Assembly: GCA_037833965.1 (NCBI GenBank)
Contig: AP031351.1
Location: 23,448,501 to 23,512,500, forward strand
Direction: 5' to 3'
From: Marchantia polymorpha subsp. ruderalis
Lineage: Eukaryota > Streptophyta > Marchantiopsida > Marchantiales > Marchantiaceae
DNA length: 64,000 bases
Below are positions 45,401 to 58,249 of the stretch, piece after piece. The notes beneath the pieces were generated by a model, which worked only from the letters and a program-made list of their open reading frames with translations, was not told the DNA's origin and searched no databases. Both the position numbers and the translations under genes were made by a program. Positions within the stretch are counted from its first letter, which is position 1, and the number at the start of each line of letters is the position of its first letter.

Positions 45401-47067
45401 AAGAAAGACAAGTGAACGTCGGCTTCTAGGCTCGGCTGTCCTCTCGTCTGAAACACGCTGCGATTAAAAGATGCTACGTGTCCAGGAATTGAAAAATCTT
45501 GCAGAGAAAGTTCTCTGCGGTTTTCTGACAGTTGTCTAATGAATCTAGGCTCCAATTTTGAGAATGTACATCTGGGTCAATAAATACTAACCATCTACAC
45601 CGGTAATTTTATACAAAGATAAATAAACAGATGAAGCAGCACGTAAAAACGATTGGCCCCATGGATATCGTTATGTATAGAACAATGGACAATCACATAA
45701 TTAAAGCATTGATACAAAAAACGAAAAACATTGATACCACAAGTTTAAACACATGATAATGAAAGACATCCACGCCAGTCGTCTCATAGCTGGACTACTA
45801 CCGTAGTGTCGAAGACGGTGGGTTGACAAGGCTGGGCACCGACACCGATTAAACTGTCTCGCTCTGAGACTTGTTTGTCACATAAGCGACTTGGTCCTTG
45901 GACTTGTCCTGCACGGCAAGACTGATAATCTGCATGGTTAGTACTGCAGTGAATTTAAGTTCTGCTTCTACTTCCTTCCTTTGTTTTGATGAAAAATCTC
46001 AAGCAGCTTCATTTCCGTTCACTGCGCTCTATTCTGAATAGCTGCTGGACACGGTGACACTTGGACTTGTGCGAGGAGATCAAGATCTAGCGATACTTAG
46101 ATATCTTCAAATGAATCTTGTCATTCACAGCAAGTCAATTTTGTAATCAGCTCTGTATGCTTACAGTCTCTATGGTTACATTTATCTTGCCTCCTCGGCT
46201 ATGCCTGTTCGCTGTAATCGATATCCGACAGAACTACTCTGGAAACAAATCTGCCGTGACTTCCGTCTGAATCTTCTAAGATAAAATTGAAGACCCACCA
46301 CAGCCTGTACGCGTTGACGTCCTTGCCCTCGAAGTTTTGTTCTGTATGTTTCGTAAGTTTGACCTCAGTTGACATCCACTCTCTCGAATTGTTTACTTGC
46401 AATGAGACACTCGCGTGGCCTGTTTTTCGTCCATGTGTAATCTTCGAAAGATAAGCAATATATCTGGAATTGGAAACTTCCTCACGAACAGAAAGTATGG
46501 AATATATTGATCATTGATAACGGAAGGGCAGCAAATAAATGTGTCAGGCCATCGAATCTCTGGCAAACATATTTGCCGATGGAGTGTACCGGTGTATCAA
46601 TCCTCAATGAGTTCATTCCCTTTAAGAGTCAGCTGTTAGAAGCATGAAGTAAGTCCAACTCTTCGTTGGTATAACCTCGTACTTGTCAAGTCCAAATCTG
46701 AAGAGTCATATCATATGCTTGAACAAAGTTCCTTAGAGCAGGATTTGGCCACATTCTGAGATGCACTGAAGGCTTTCACATTTTAAGATTGGACTCAACG
46801 TTTGAGTGTTAAGGTTATGTACAGCTTCTCATGATCGGACTCCAAGCATGGATTTGTTCTCAAAATATCGCGCTTGCATCCAGAGGGTTTTTTACGCTAC
46901 GTAAATTGTATGACTAATTTTCATATCACCCCGAGCATCCACGCAAGATCTCTGCAGAAATGAGCCTTGTTAAGATTCTGCTGGTCTGTAGACCTGAACA
47001 AAAGTTTGCTTCTATCAAACCACTTCGATTGATGGCAGAAGTTGGGATGACGACCCTCTTGTGAGCA
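42482..47067. other. Long intergenic region, no gene recognised
   Basis: The first few hundred bases are probably the 3' UTR of the LRR gene. The stretch 44540-45400 is strongly AT-rich. Small frames (43208-43477; 44189-44524; 46199-46402 on the minus strand) have no domain I can name. The last has a protein-like composition (WMSTEVKL, AYRLWWVFNFILEDSDGS) and might be a relic exon, but nothing confirms it. No RNA gene or transposon was recognised. Confidence 0.4.
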
Positions 47068-47994
47068 CTAAACGCCACTCTTGATCTGAGCACTGTAGTT
47101 GTTGTTCTGCTTGTCGTAGAAGACGCTGAACAACATGACACCGCCATAGTTCGGAACTGTGGAGATGGCAGGAATGATCTGGCCGGTGACCGTGCTGGGA
47201 TCGACATAGCCACTGCCCGCAGCGTCTGGCGATGCGGGAAGGCCCAGAAAGATCTGCGAGCCGGGCAGAGCCCCGGCCCATTGCCGCCACACTGTCACCA
47301 GCTGATCCAGGCCTCCACCGTAGCCGCAGTAGTTGTTGTAGAACTGCACGAACACGAGATCCACGAGCCCTGTGCTCAGAGCCGTGCCGCTTGCCGGACC
47401 CAGAGACGCATCCGGGAAAGGGCATTGCGGAGCTGCGGTTACGTACAGCCTCTTGTACGCGTTGCTCTGCGCCATGGTCTTCAGCGCCATGATCAAATCG
47501 GGATAGTACTGCGACCCGCCTTGCTCGATGTCCAGGTCGATTCCGTCGAGCTTGGCTGCGCCCAATGGACTGGAACTCGAGCTGCCTCCGAGGTAATTAT
47601 CCCACAAGTACTGCGCCAGCTCGAGAGCTTCGGCGGCAGAACTGAATCCATAGTCGCCAACTCCTCCACCCAGAGACAAAATCACCTTGACTCCTCTGCT
47701 CTGGCAGCTGTTGATCTCTGAGACCAAGCCCTGGCATCCGCCTGAGGCCGGGTCACAGTGTCCTGCCAGGTTCAGGGCTGGAGTCAGGCCATTGCCGAAT
47801 CGGTAGAGGAAGGCCAGCATGATAATGTCATAATTCGACGAAGCACAAGCGTCGGCCAGGGTGCCTTCGCCTCCATTCTGCCCCCAGTAAGAAGCTATCA
47901 ATCCTGCCGACGCTTGGCTGGAAACCGAAGCCAGCACCAGCACCACCATCGTCCATGCCCGGACCCGCGCACTGGAGTGCTCTCTCGAGTTCAT
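47068..47994 (-). CDS. Class III chitinase (GH18, hevamine type), secreted
   Basis: An intronless frame of 308 residues. An N-terminal hydrophobic segment (MVVLVLASVSSQASA, residues 16-30) ends at a likely signal-peptidase site, so the enzyme should be secreted to the apoplast or sent to the vacuole. The mature part has the GH18 class III order: IASYWGQNGGEGTLADAC (about 33-50), ILSLGGGVGDYG (about 105-116), the catalytic DGIDLDIE at 150-157 with Glu157 as acid/base, QFYNNYC at 217-223, and a C-terminal FSVFYDKQNN. Six cysteines (50, 80, 87, 97, 191, 223) fit the three disulfides of the family. It cleaves beta-1,4 bonds in chitin, which usually serves defence against fungi. Met16 is a possible alternative start that keeps the signal peptide. 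A TATA box lies about 140 bases upstream. Confidence 0.95.
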   Translation of the reverse strand: MNSREHSSARVRAWTMVVLVLASVSSQASAGLIASYWGQNGGEGTLADACASSNYDIIMLAFLYRFGNGLTPALNLAGHCDPASGGCQGLVSEINSCQSRGVKVILSLGGGVGDYGFSSAAEALELAQYLWDNYLGGSSSSSPLGAAKLDGIDLDIEQGGSQYYPDLIMALKTMAQSNAYKRLYVTAAPQCPFPDASLGPASGTALSTGLVDLVFVQFYNNYCGYGGGLDQLVTVWRQWAGALPGSQIFLGLPASPDAAGSGYVDPSTVTGQIIPAISTVPNYGGVMLFSVFYDKQNNNYSAQIKSGV

Positions 47995-48130
47995 TGGTAC
48001 AATCTTACAAATCCTTTCGATATTCTGTTATTCAGTTGCTCGTCGACGGTTCCAGGGGCCTCCTTGGGCTTGGACGTGCCGAGCTCGAATGGTGCAGAAT
48101 TGGTGTGAAGGTAAGCACTCGACCCTGGCA

Positions 48131-48136
48131 TTTTAT
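48131..48136 (-). promoter_or_regulatory. TATA box of the chitinase gene
   Basis: Reads TATAAA on the minus strand, within CTCTTATAAAATG, about 140 bases before the chitinase start codon. The distance is like that of the two lectin genes. Confidence 0.6.
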
Positions 48137-51100
48137 AAGAGCTCGTCGACATGCAAAGTCGCGTTTCGGCTAACGACTTTGCACGGAGCTGACCAGTCAA
48201 AAAGGCAAGCACAATCATGACAATGTCTACTTTAGTTGCGAGCTCGAGGACATGTTCTGCTCAAGCCATCAAGTGCACAGGTTCTCGAAGGCCTGGCCGG
48301 GATCAGATTGGACTGATTCAGTTCGAGCACAGGCTTGGCACTCAACTTGGCATCTTCATGGCCCACTAAACTCAGGAGGAGGCAGTCGTCACACTCTGCT
48401 GATGCTACTCAGTGGACGGCGGTCAAACTTCAAAGCCATGTCGTGAATCGGATTGAAGTTGTCCGAACACAGGGTTGTGGAACGATCAACTTGGCATCTT
48501 TATGGGACCGCTGGACGGCTGCCGGTCTCGATTGTAGATCCTCTCACGACTTCACACTCTCAACGCCCCCCTGCACCCCATCGATCTTGATCCCTGGGAC
48601 TCGAGGTCCCAAAAGCCGTCAGTGCTAGATTATAACTCTACTGGATGTTATGAAATCTCGACACCACTTGCTCGGCCACTTCCACTTCGTTCAGGTTACT
48701 GGAGAATGTAGTTTAGTATCTTGAGGTAGCCCCACAGTAGTTCGATGCATGGAAGTGTCGCCGTGATACCTTGGTTTGACTGATTATAAGACTGCAGGCT
48801 AGAACAACCCCGACAAAGAGTTCCATTTACAAAGCTATACCAGTAGAAGAGAATCTGATCCCTAGAAAGCTGTGTGTATGTTTTTTTAGACTGAAAAATC
48901 TACTGAAATTAAAGTATAATTTCTTTTTGAGCGATTTTTTCCATTGCAGTTTGTCTACTGATTCGCCCTTCAGCTAAAGACTGCTAGACGTCCACATTTA
49001 TAGTTCTATATTTGAAAACATAGAGGTTGCCCGTGGGTGCAACTGTGCACGTCAGTGACCTACATTGCTGCCAACTCCATAGCTGTCAAATGTGGGTCAG
49101 ATTGTCATATACAGTACAGCAGTAGCCCGCGAAGGTCTACGTGCGTTGACACGATATCCTCTTTCCTACAGACAACATCAAAAAAAGTTGCAGCACAGGC
49201 GTGCAAAGTCAGCATTGAAGACTTGCATAGTCGGTCAAGTGGTCAACGAATGTCGTCGCCTTCAACATTTCTTCGAAGGTCCGGGATTCTGCGAACGATG
49301 CGAAGTCCTTATGCCTTTCCTGAAAGATGGCATCTTTCATCCAAAAGTCAAGGGCTTAATTAATGCTCCGCAGAAAGGACGTGCTGCATAGCTCTGCAAT
49401 TGATCTAGGCTCACATAGGCGCCAGACTCTAGACCAACGACAAGCAACTCAGCTGGTGATGCCATCAACACATTCTACTCTTCTCACGGCTGAAATCAGG
49501 AAACAGTTCTGCATATCTGTCGTGTAATTACTATAACATCACACAAGGCCTACATAGAGCCGCCCAAACTCTGCCACTGTGTGGATGACTTCATGCTTAC
49601 TTCGTTGACGGCAGCAAAATCTGTTCAGGTGACATTGGTCCAGATATTATATTGTAAATAGCACGCGCATTTTCTTCTTGTGAGTGTGATCTGCAGATAC
49701 CTGTGTTCATAGACTACGTAGACAGCGATGATGTCATCCACAACTGTGCATGTACTTGAAGCTTTGCAGTTCTAGACAACGGACTTGAGAAAGTTGTCAC
49801 CCTATTATTCTTGTGAATGAAGGAGCTAGGAGGAGTAAAGCATGACGCTAGATGCATGAGATGAAGTGGTTGGAGCAGCCAATTTATTTCTTTACACTAC
49901 GTGGAAGATTTGCGTTGACCCCAATTTGAACAAGCTTACTATCTCCGAAATTGATTTGCATGACGAAGACCTGCATCTATAGACTACGAAAAGTCAACTC
50001 GTTTTACACAAGAATCTAGCTTGTAGTTCGTTGAACTTGTGCAGAATTTTCAAGCCTGAGCTGCTGCAGGTTTTCTGGAACAAAGAAATAGACTTTAAAT
50101 AATGTATGAGATTCGCAAGTCTTTTTAGGATTCGTAGTAGTTACGAAACTCACTAATTTGTTTCATTTCGTCATTAGTCACCAACATCTTCACTGATCTC
50201 TTCGGCGAAGAGCTCGTTATCTCTGCTTCGGTCTGATATTTAAATGAAGATATATAGCTGCTGGACGCAGGATAAAACTTGCATGAACGCTTGACCCTGA
50301 ATTGGTTATCACGAGGTCATTTCCAATATACTCTACAAAGCTCACATCTGTCCGTGTCATTTGAGAAATTTTAGATGTTTCTAGCAGATGTGACATTCCT
50401 CTTAAATTTTGGAGAGACTGAACATTGATGAGTTGGAAAAAAACAACTGTTGAATTCCTTTTTTTCAAGGTTAAAGAAACTGATATTTTTACGTGGCAAA
50501 ACTGGAGAGCATATTATTTGGGTGCATGTATCAATTCCTATACCTCGTAATGTCTGATTTAAAAAATTGGGAAATTTCTTAAAAGAAATTGAAACTTGTA
50601 GCATTGTCCAATGTCCTTAGCAGCTCTCAGATATTCAAAGCAACAAATTGTCCTTAGAAGGAACAATTATGAAGGTCAAGTACGTCCATCAATGATAAAC
50701 ACAACGTGATCAGTTTACAAAAATATAACCACAAATCACATGGCATTTAAATACCATCGAGGAGAGTAACCTCCATCTACGATCATAGTCGTGATTATCT
50801 TTACGATTAATTTTAAATCACAATTTTACAATTTTAAAGTCGTGATTAATTTTAAATCACAATAATCATCTTCTTAGTAAAGCATCACAATTTCATCCAA
50901 CCTGCAACCGTTTTCTGTGCTCAAGTGTACATGCAGTCTCGACATTCACAATCCAATTTTTGTTGAATATTATTCGCGAACTATATTGTTTGGTGGCTTC
51001 AATAGTATTAAGAGAGCAGAAATGGAATCTTAGTGATCATTTGATGGAAGAAAAGACTATTAACAGAGTAGTTTAGCTGACATGAAATTTAGTTGAGTGC

Positions 51101-51430
51101 TTATGCTCTTTTTTCAAGATTTTTTGCAACAACTTCTAGTCATACCGAGTTCTTAGTGTAACGAGTCGTCACTCAAAATCCAGTGGGTCATCTTCGCCTA
51201 TCAGCGTAGTCTATAAGATTCTACTTGACAATGTGATATTTGCAAATCTTTTTTGAATATAGATATTGAAGTCTTGATTATTGTTAAGAAACTGGCTTCA
51301 TTCGTAAAGATGTGAAACCTCTGTCAGTTTGCTTCTCGCTGCACGTACTTTGTTTCGTGCGTCAATCTTATACTTTTTTTCTTCTTCTTATCCATTAGTA
51401 TTTGAGCTATTTGTAACCAACTAACATTCT
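48137..51430. other. Intergenic, no gene recognised
   Basis: Includes the distal chitinase promoter. Overlapping frames near 49037-49391 have no family motif. A direct repeat with GATTAATTTTAAATCACAA lies twice near 50805-50870. Otherwise it is unremarkable and increasingly AT-rich. Confidence 0.4.
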
Positions 51431-51440
51431 GGCAAAACCT
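51431..51440. repeat. 10-bp target-site duplication (left) of MULE
   Basis: GGCAAAACCT here is repeated at 52277-52286, directly outside the terminal inverted repeats. Confidence 0.85.
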
Positions 51441-52276
51441 GAGATATTTGCTTGATGGTACCCCATCAAGAACATATTTGCTTGATGGGATCCATCAAGT
51501 TTGGTTTTACCCGATGGGACCCCACAGACTGTGTGCCGTCGATGAGCTATAGTAAATGTTCTAATATGAATTTGTTCTTGTTTTTTTCTTTTAAAAACAT
51601 GTTCATATTTCAGAAAATCCGGGAACCGAGTCGAGAAACATTCTATGGCGCTCACCGTCCACCGAGCGGACCGCTCGATTCAACCCCAAATTTGATGTGG
51701 CACGCAACGATATAACTCCTTCTACACACACACAATGCAACAAGGCATTGCGGTCTGCCGACCCAATCTGAGCTCCCGATCAAACCCGTCCCGACACCGA
51801 ATTATCTATCGATACTCCCTCACGGCCAAAACCTCATGCTTCTCCGGATAACCTGAGATTCCATATCCACTGCCTGACGATCCCCTTCCGGCACCGTCTA
51901 GTCCGAGGTGCAAGAGATGATCAAGACTTCACTTCACAGCCGCAGCAAAGAGCCCAGAAATGTCGCTGCTCATGCCCACCGCCGCCAACACAACCTTCGG
52001 CTCCACACCGGCGAGCTTCCACGCTCGAGCGAGCTCGTCTCATCACTTCTCGAGTCAGTCACCCTAGGAGGGAGAAGTGCGGTCGTTTAGGGCCTCGTCC
52101 TCCTCGCTCCGCTCTCCGAGCGTCGAGCGTCAACCGCTGGACCATACTTCACGCCGTCTGTTCATACTAGAACAGTCTGCCATGTGCGGTCGTTGGGGTC
52201 CCATCGGGTAAAACGAAACTTGATGGGTACCATCAAGCAAATATGTTCTTGATGGGTCCCTTCAAGCAAATATCTC
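51441..52276. mobile_element. Non-autonomous Mutator-like element (MULE), 836 bp
   Basis: Terminal inverted repeats of about 84 bp (51441-51524 and 52194-52276) begin GAGATATTTGCTTGA. They match with about five mismatches and one gap. A 10-bp direct repeat, GGCAAAACCT, flanks the element. Long TIRs with a 9-11-bp duplication are diagnostic of Mutator-like elements. Each TIR contains two copies of a TATTTGCTTGATGG...CCATCAAG module. The 670-bp interior is GC-rich, unlike the AT-rich flanks, and encodes no transposase, so the element needs one in trans. The interior could be captured host sequence (Pack-MULE type); a 60-codon frame at 51908-52090 shows no known domain. Confidence 0.88.
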
Positions 52277-52286
52277 GGCAAAACCT
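52277..52286. repeat. 10-bp target-site duplication (right) of MULE
   Basis: GGCAAAACCT, an exact copy of 51431-51440. Confidence 0.85.
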
Positions 52287-53174
52287 ATTTGTGATATTCA
52301 AAAGTGAGTTTTTGTAAATGAGGATACGGGTTCAGTGATGATTATACTATAATCTATTTATGTATTTGAATTTTCGTTTATATTGATCTATTTGAAACTA
52401 TTGAAACGAATCCCTTTGAAAAAAATGATCTAGAACTTGTACACAATCTTCATTGGGTTTCAATTCCTTAAAAACATAACAATTGGGTTCCGGGTAAATT
52501 TGACATAACCTTTTGTACAATACCTTAGCCCAAGTTTTCAAATCAACTCCTTTGTTCCTAACTTTCTCCTTCAAAAAATAGTTACTTTCTCAAAACCAAA
52601 GCTTGTAGAATACATTCAATATTTTTATAAAAATTCGTGTTATGATTTTAATTATTTTTTTTTAATGAAACACTTATAAATACTGTGTGATAAAATAATC
52701 ATACATTTCTATCAAACATTTTGAATAATTTTTATATCCATGAAAGATTTATTATTGAAGTTTTATTGCAAATTTTATGTTGATAGGAATAGTATTATGT
52801 ATTTGTGTGTACAAATCAATGCAATCTCACATCTGCTACTAAATTTTTAAAAAATCAAGTTAATATCTTGTACTGAAAGCTTCTCCACATAAGTTGCAAC
52901 TCCAATTCATGTACAAATTTGGAATAATAATTCTTTTCAAGTTGAAGGTTGTTCTTTTCATTTTTCATAATATTATGATACCATCAATTGAACATGATGA
53001 TATGAAACAATTGTGCTAGAAGTCAAGGCGGCATGATAATATTAAAGATAAAATTAAAATGATGAACTTGTATTTACTATAAAATAACAAAATGACAATC
53101 ACAAGAATTCACGGGATGTAAGACTTAAATCTTTCAAAAAGATATGTTGATGCGACAGAATTTTTTACTTGTGA
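52287..53174. other. AT-rich intergenic, nothing recognised
   Basis: Very AT-rich sequence with only short frames. No element or RNA gene was seen. Confidence 0.5.
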
Positions 53175-53280
53175 TATTGATTTTAGTGTATGTACACCCA
53201 ACACACACCCAAGCGTGGTATTTCTTGGATGTATAGCGTGGCATTTCTTGGGTGGGTGTGTGTTGGGTGTAAAATCACTA
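53175..53280. mobile_element. MITE copy 2, relative of 3155-3293
   Basis: The left arm (TATTGATTTTAGTGTATGTA and following) and the internal GGTATTTCTTGGATGTATAGCG match copy 1. The right arm has lost nine bases of the inverted repeat, and its end reads AAAATCACTA. TA is present at both edges. It is about 106 bp and deleted internally relative to copy 1. Confidence 0.75.
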
Positions 53281-54828
53281 CACTCTTTTTTCGAACTCAC
53301 AAATATGATGAGCATTGATTTCTCGTTGTGTCTCTTTTCCAATACTTATCAAAAAAATATGTTTCCAAAAAGCAAGATCGCGAATTGCTATCTGCATTTT
53401 GCAAGTATTGGACAAAGCAGACAGAAAACTGTATTATTCATATTATAACATCTTTATTACGGCATTGATAGTTACATCTATCTTTCAGGATATTTTTCCA
53501 AGACATGTGGATACTTCGTATCACTTCGTGGAGAAGTTGGTAGTAGCTAATTTTGCATTTAGTAGCTAAAAGTTTAGTTGGTTATAACTATCTATGGTAT
53601 ATGCTAATATGTTTAGGAAAGTAGATATATGTCGTACGAATATATATCGTAATACAACCTATATCACTGACTTGCTATATTCACACACATATATAGTAAA
53701 CAAAAGTTTACATATACACAAATATATCATATATGCATCAAATGTATCATAATTGCATCACCGGATTTTGGTTTTTCGAGTGAAAATAATCGTGCAAGCC
53801 CACTCGTTTAACACACAAATCTCACACGAAGGCGAACCCAGCCCACTCCATAACTCTAAGACTCCATGCCGATGCTAGCAGGTCACGATAGCCAACCTAC
53901 TGAAAGTTAACCCAACGCAGAAAGTCTCTAATCGAAAAATTGACAATTCTTCGAATACACAAGACTATACTTTCCGACATGAGTGAAATTAACCTAATTT
54001 CTACCTAGGGTTAATTCAACTAAATTTAACCTTAATCCGATGCTAATTTTAAACAATACTTATACACATGACATATTGCATAAGAATGTAGGACATAAAT
54101 ATATCTATCTATCAATAGGATCAACTAATAGAAAATAGTACAATATCCACCTAGATATTTGAGTACCTTGTGGGACTACGGAAGTCAGGATTATGTGTGT
54201 TATATATATGGCTGAATGAATACTTTGAACGAGAATATTTTCCTCCTTGTCTAAGGAGGAGCAAGGGGGTTGGAGGTTTTGTAGTCCTCTAGCACTTGGT
54301 ACTCTTCTCACTTCAGCACATTGGCAGGCAATTTGTGGTTGGGCAACCCTTACCCAACAGCCAGCAAAAATTCCGGGATGGCTTCACTAAACCCTAAAAC
54401 CTTATTATTATCGAAACATCAGTCTAATTATATTTCAATATTGCAATTTTTGGAATCAAGTTATATAAAAGAAAATAATATTATTATGTAAAAAGTAATA
54501 CTATAAAAAATTTGATCTCAATTAACTCATACTATGAAATTAATCAGAACTAAAATAAACTTATCTGCACCTTGCATGCCCCGGGTTATCTGGAAGTGTT
54601 CATCTCTCTCTCCCTCTCTCGTGTTGTTCGATGTCAGCGAGCACTCGATGTTCATCTCTCCCATTTCCGCCCATTGGCTGGCAGACTGGGCTGACCATGA
54701 GAGCCCTTCCTCTGTTTCTTACCCTTCTGATCCCTCGTGGTATATTACCCTCAATTGTCTTCGCCTTGGGCCTGCCTTGGAGCTGAAAGGCCATGCCCTC
54801 CCTTGAGGAAGGGAAGGAGGGTCTCGAT

Positions 54829-54862
54829 CATCTTCGAGTATGATGGATCATACTCGAAGATG
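54829..54862. repeat. Perfect inverted repeat, 16-bp stem, 2-base loop
   Basis: CATCTTCGAGTATGAT pairs exactly with 54847-54862 across GG. No target duplication was seen at the edges. Confidence 0.8.
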
Positions 54863-55672
54863 CTTTGCATTGCCGATGAAAGGTCTTGACAGTTCTGCGC
54901 CCCAAACCGCTTAATTTGCGATCAGAAGATGTCTACAAACGAGTGATGAAGTTGAGCACTGGGATTGACACTTTCATCACCTTGAAGTACTGGAGACACC
55001 TTCTGTCCATGTGGAAGTCCACGTACTGAGACAAATAATGGAAAAGAGAAAATTGGAAGGATCCATTGACAAATTTGAGAATCTGGATGAAGATATTTGG
55101 TGATAGAGCTCATCCTATTCGACCAGTAGCAGACTTGAAACCTGCTAACTACCTAGATCTAAATGCCACGTTCAAAGTCTACATACGTGACTCCAGAAAT
55201 GTTGAAGGTCTGACGACCCAAGTCAAGCGCGCAGTTTGAGACATGATTTCTCCATGATCTGACTTTGGTTGCTGTCAATGCTTCTAGAAATCACTTTAAC
55301 TTGTAGTACGCGAATGTACATTATTACAATGCAACCTGGATGACGAAACCGGGAAGTTCGTTGATTTCAGTCGAGGTACTTTGTTAGCATATCCCACCCG
55401 CACATATTTTTAGTATCAGCGGCAAGAAAGATCTTGAAATTTCCACGCTAGATCACACGAACGCAGCAGTAGTACGTTGACATGGACACCTGTGGCTACC
55501 GCTATATACGAAAATATCAGAGTACCACACACATATATCTTCTTGAGCACTGCATGTGCTATCCTGGTGCTTAGGAATCTTTGTTCTTCCTTGCATGCCT
55601 CGAATTCCAACGTTGGATTGAAAAGTATACTTTTAGTGTTGAACACTTGAGCATGAACTTACAAAGCTTGAC

Positions 55673-55703
55673 CCTCGCATTGACCTTCAGAGTCAATGCG
55701 AGG
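55673..55703. repeat. Inverted repeat, 12-bp stem, 7-base loop
   Basis: CCTCGCATTGAC pairs exactly with 55692-55703. No function is evident. Confidence 0.75.
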
Positions 55704-58249
55704 TGATCTGAATGTGTGACTACACTCGGAAAAGATGGAAGAACAAAATGCACAACGTGCACGAAGGTTTGCACTTTCGATCCCCTGTTGTCTGAACGTC
55801 TGATAATCTGAAAAAGTGGATTCAGTCCTGCCAGCAATGTCAGCCGATGCTTAGATCTCGGGACGATTCGAATGCGGTAGCTTTATGCTTCCGCAACCTT
55901 GGCATATGCGTTCGTGTAAGTTCCAGACTTCCCACTCGTCAGAACTGTAATCTAGAGCAATTATCATCTACGCGAGAAGCTTTGTGCCCGAGTTGTTGGC
56001 TTCAGGAACAGAGTGCACTGAAGTCATCGTGCAACATGAACAAACGAGAGCTCGTGGTCTTTACTTTTGAAAGTACCAACGAAATTATCAGGGGAAGCCA
56101 GACCGCAGACGATGATATCTTACCTGCCGCAACCTTTATTATCTCCAGATCTCGTAGACAGTATTGCGATACTTAAACCTACTTCATATGCATGTGCTTG
56201 TCTGTTGAATAAATCTGTTGGAAAAACTGATGATAGTCGGAACTTGTTTCAATAATAATAAGCTATAAAGGGCTGTCTTGAGGCCAACGAAAGACCAGAA
56301 ATATAGCACAGTGATTTCAATTATTGGATTCAGTTTTATTTTGAAGTCTAACTTTGACGAGTATGAAAGGGCACGATAAACCAATGAATCATTTGCCGTT
56401 AAGGATTGAAGCTGTAATTATAGTCATCGAGCAGCATAAGCATACATGTCTGCTGCTTCTACGATAAGAACCGGAGCTTAGAGTTCGGGGAAGACTCTGC
56501 ACGAAGAATTCGAAAGCATGTATCAGTAGTGATGTATTCCAGTAGAATACTGATGGAGTGGAAAATGACGAACTACATCGATCTTTTAGACGCTGATACC
56601 TTACTTGAGCCATAAACTCCATGCCGAGAAAGAGCTTTGAGGTAATAAATGAATGCGACAATAGTGCTGGATTTGAATATGACTTAAGACAATGGAGTCA
56701 AGCTTATTATGTAAATAATATCACCAACGTCATTTTAAACTCTCATGATTAATCTCGAGTGACTTTTCTGTCCGAGGACATCATGCAACGAACTGATACA
56801 CTCACTTGGGTTTGAAAATAACAGTCTGCAGTACTCTTCTAGTTTCATTATAATATGAAAAATGCAAATGAAAGAATGATTTTATGTGTGTTAAACTCCT
56901 ACTGAGCAGTGTAAGCGGAGTCCATTTTCTTCATCGCATAGAAACATGGAAACAGAGCCTATATTCCACTGTAACCTATGTGATCCTGTTTCGAGCCTGG
57001 ACAGGTACAGTACCTGTGGTTACCTTGCAGTATTATTTCTTGGAATTCCAGATATTGTTACTACAAAATATAACTCGAGTAGAATCTGTAGATGATATTT
57101 CATCAGTTTGATGATCTGTACATTCACAGCATGGTCATCTTACACAGTGATGTTTATAGGGGAACATTGGAACATTGTTTACTTCGGAACATATACTATA
57201 CTGCTACTGAGCATGACGAGCTCTGATCATCAACAATCGCTTTCATGAAACAGTTTACCATTCAAACTATCTCAAATTCTAAAAAACACTTCCACCAAAT
57301 CGCTGGACGATCGAGGCACAGAGAGCTATTTATGCAGATCAAAGACATTTATTTTCCCCACAGGCCAATCATAGAAGTAACCAAGGCGAAACCTAGAAGG
57401 TGATTTACTAGTTCTAACATTTTAGGTTCGAATTTCAAGCATTTGTCTGCTGGGTACTAGAAAAATGTTAAGAAGTTGAAGATTATTGAAAGCAAAGATA
57501 ATAGTTTTTTTCCATCTTTCCTCTAAATTTCTCATAAGAACATGTAATTTTTTGTCGACCCAAAGTTCATCTAAAGAATATGCATGGAACTTTATTATTT
57601 TTACAGTAAAACAATTAGGATCATGTTCATAATAATTTATAAGAAAGTCAAGCCTTTCAGCTTTAGGTTGCAAACGAATTTTATACATAATTAGAATAAT
57701 AATTTTAATGATAATAATTCATTCAAGTCTATTTGAAATATGATCTCAAAAGAATAATCAAGTATTTCTTAGCTGAAAATTTGAATAATAACTTGAATCC
57801 TGCGGGTAAGAGCTTTTAGTCACCTCTTGTGCCTTACATCGATAGTGTCGGTATTGATCTACATCAAACAATGTACAAATAACTGGCCAACTTACTGTTA
57901 TCGGAAGTCAGTGAATTTCAAAGATATCTCATTCTCAGGTCTTTTCTACTACTCCAGGACTAAAATTTGTTTAGATCCGTCCTGGACAATTGAGACCTTC
58001 TCTACCAGGCGTCTCAATTCCAGATTGTACCCAGAAAATCCCTCTAACAGAAAATATGCAGGTCTAAATGCTATACTCTCGAGTATATACAAAGCGTCTT
58101 TCATCCCATTTCCCATCGAATGGGATGAAACTACAACTCGACTTCTCGAGACTCCTCCCAAATTCTAGTCCGACGCTAGCCATCAATGAGACCGGTCTGC
58201 AGGTCCTTCAGGCAGAAGTTCCGGAAGATAGCTTCGCTGTAGTCTCTCA

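Larger units (their letters stand above)
53281..58249. other. Long AT-rich intergenic region
   Basis: No coding gene or RNA gene was recognised. Hairpins are listed separately at 54829-54862 and 55673-55703. Short frames (54534-54806, 55847-56176, 57422-57688) have no recognisable domain. The final 200 bases may be upstream sequence of the lectin pseudogene. Confidence 0.4.

Noticed and set aside
46199-46402. Possible small protein on the minus strand
   Set aside because: Protein-like composition, but no start context, promoter, splice partner or family motif could be identified.
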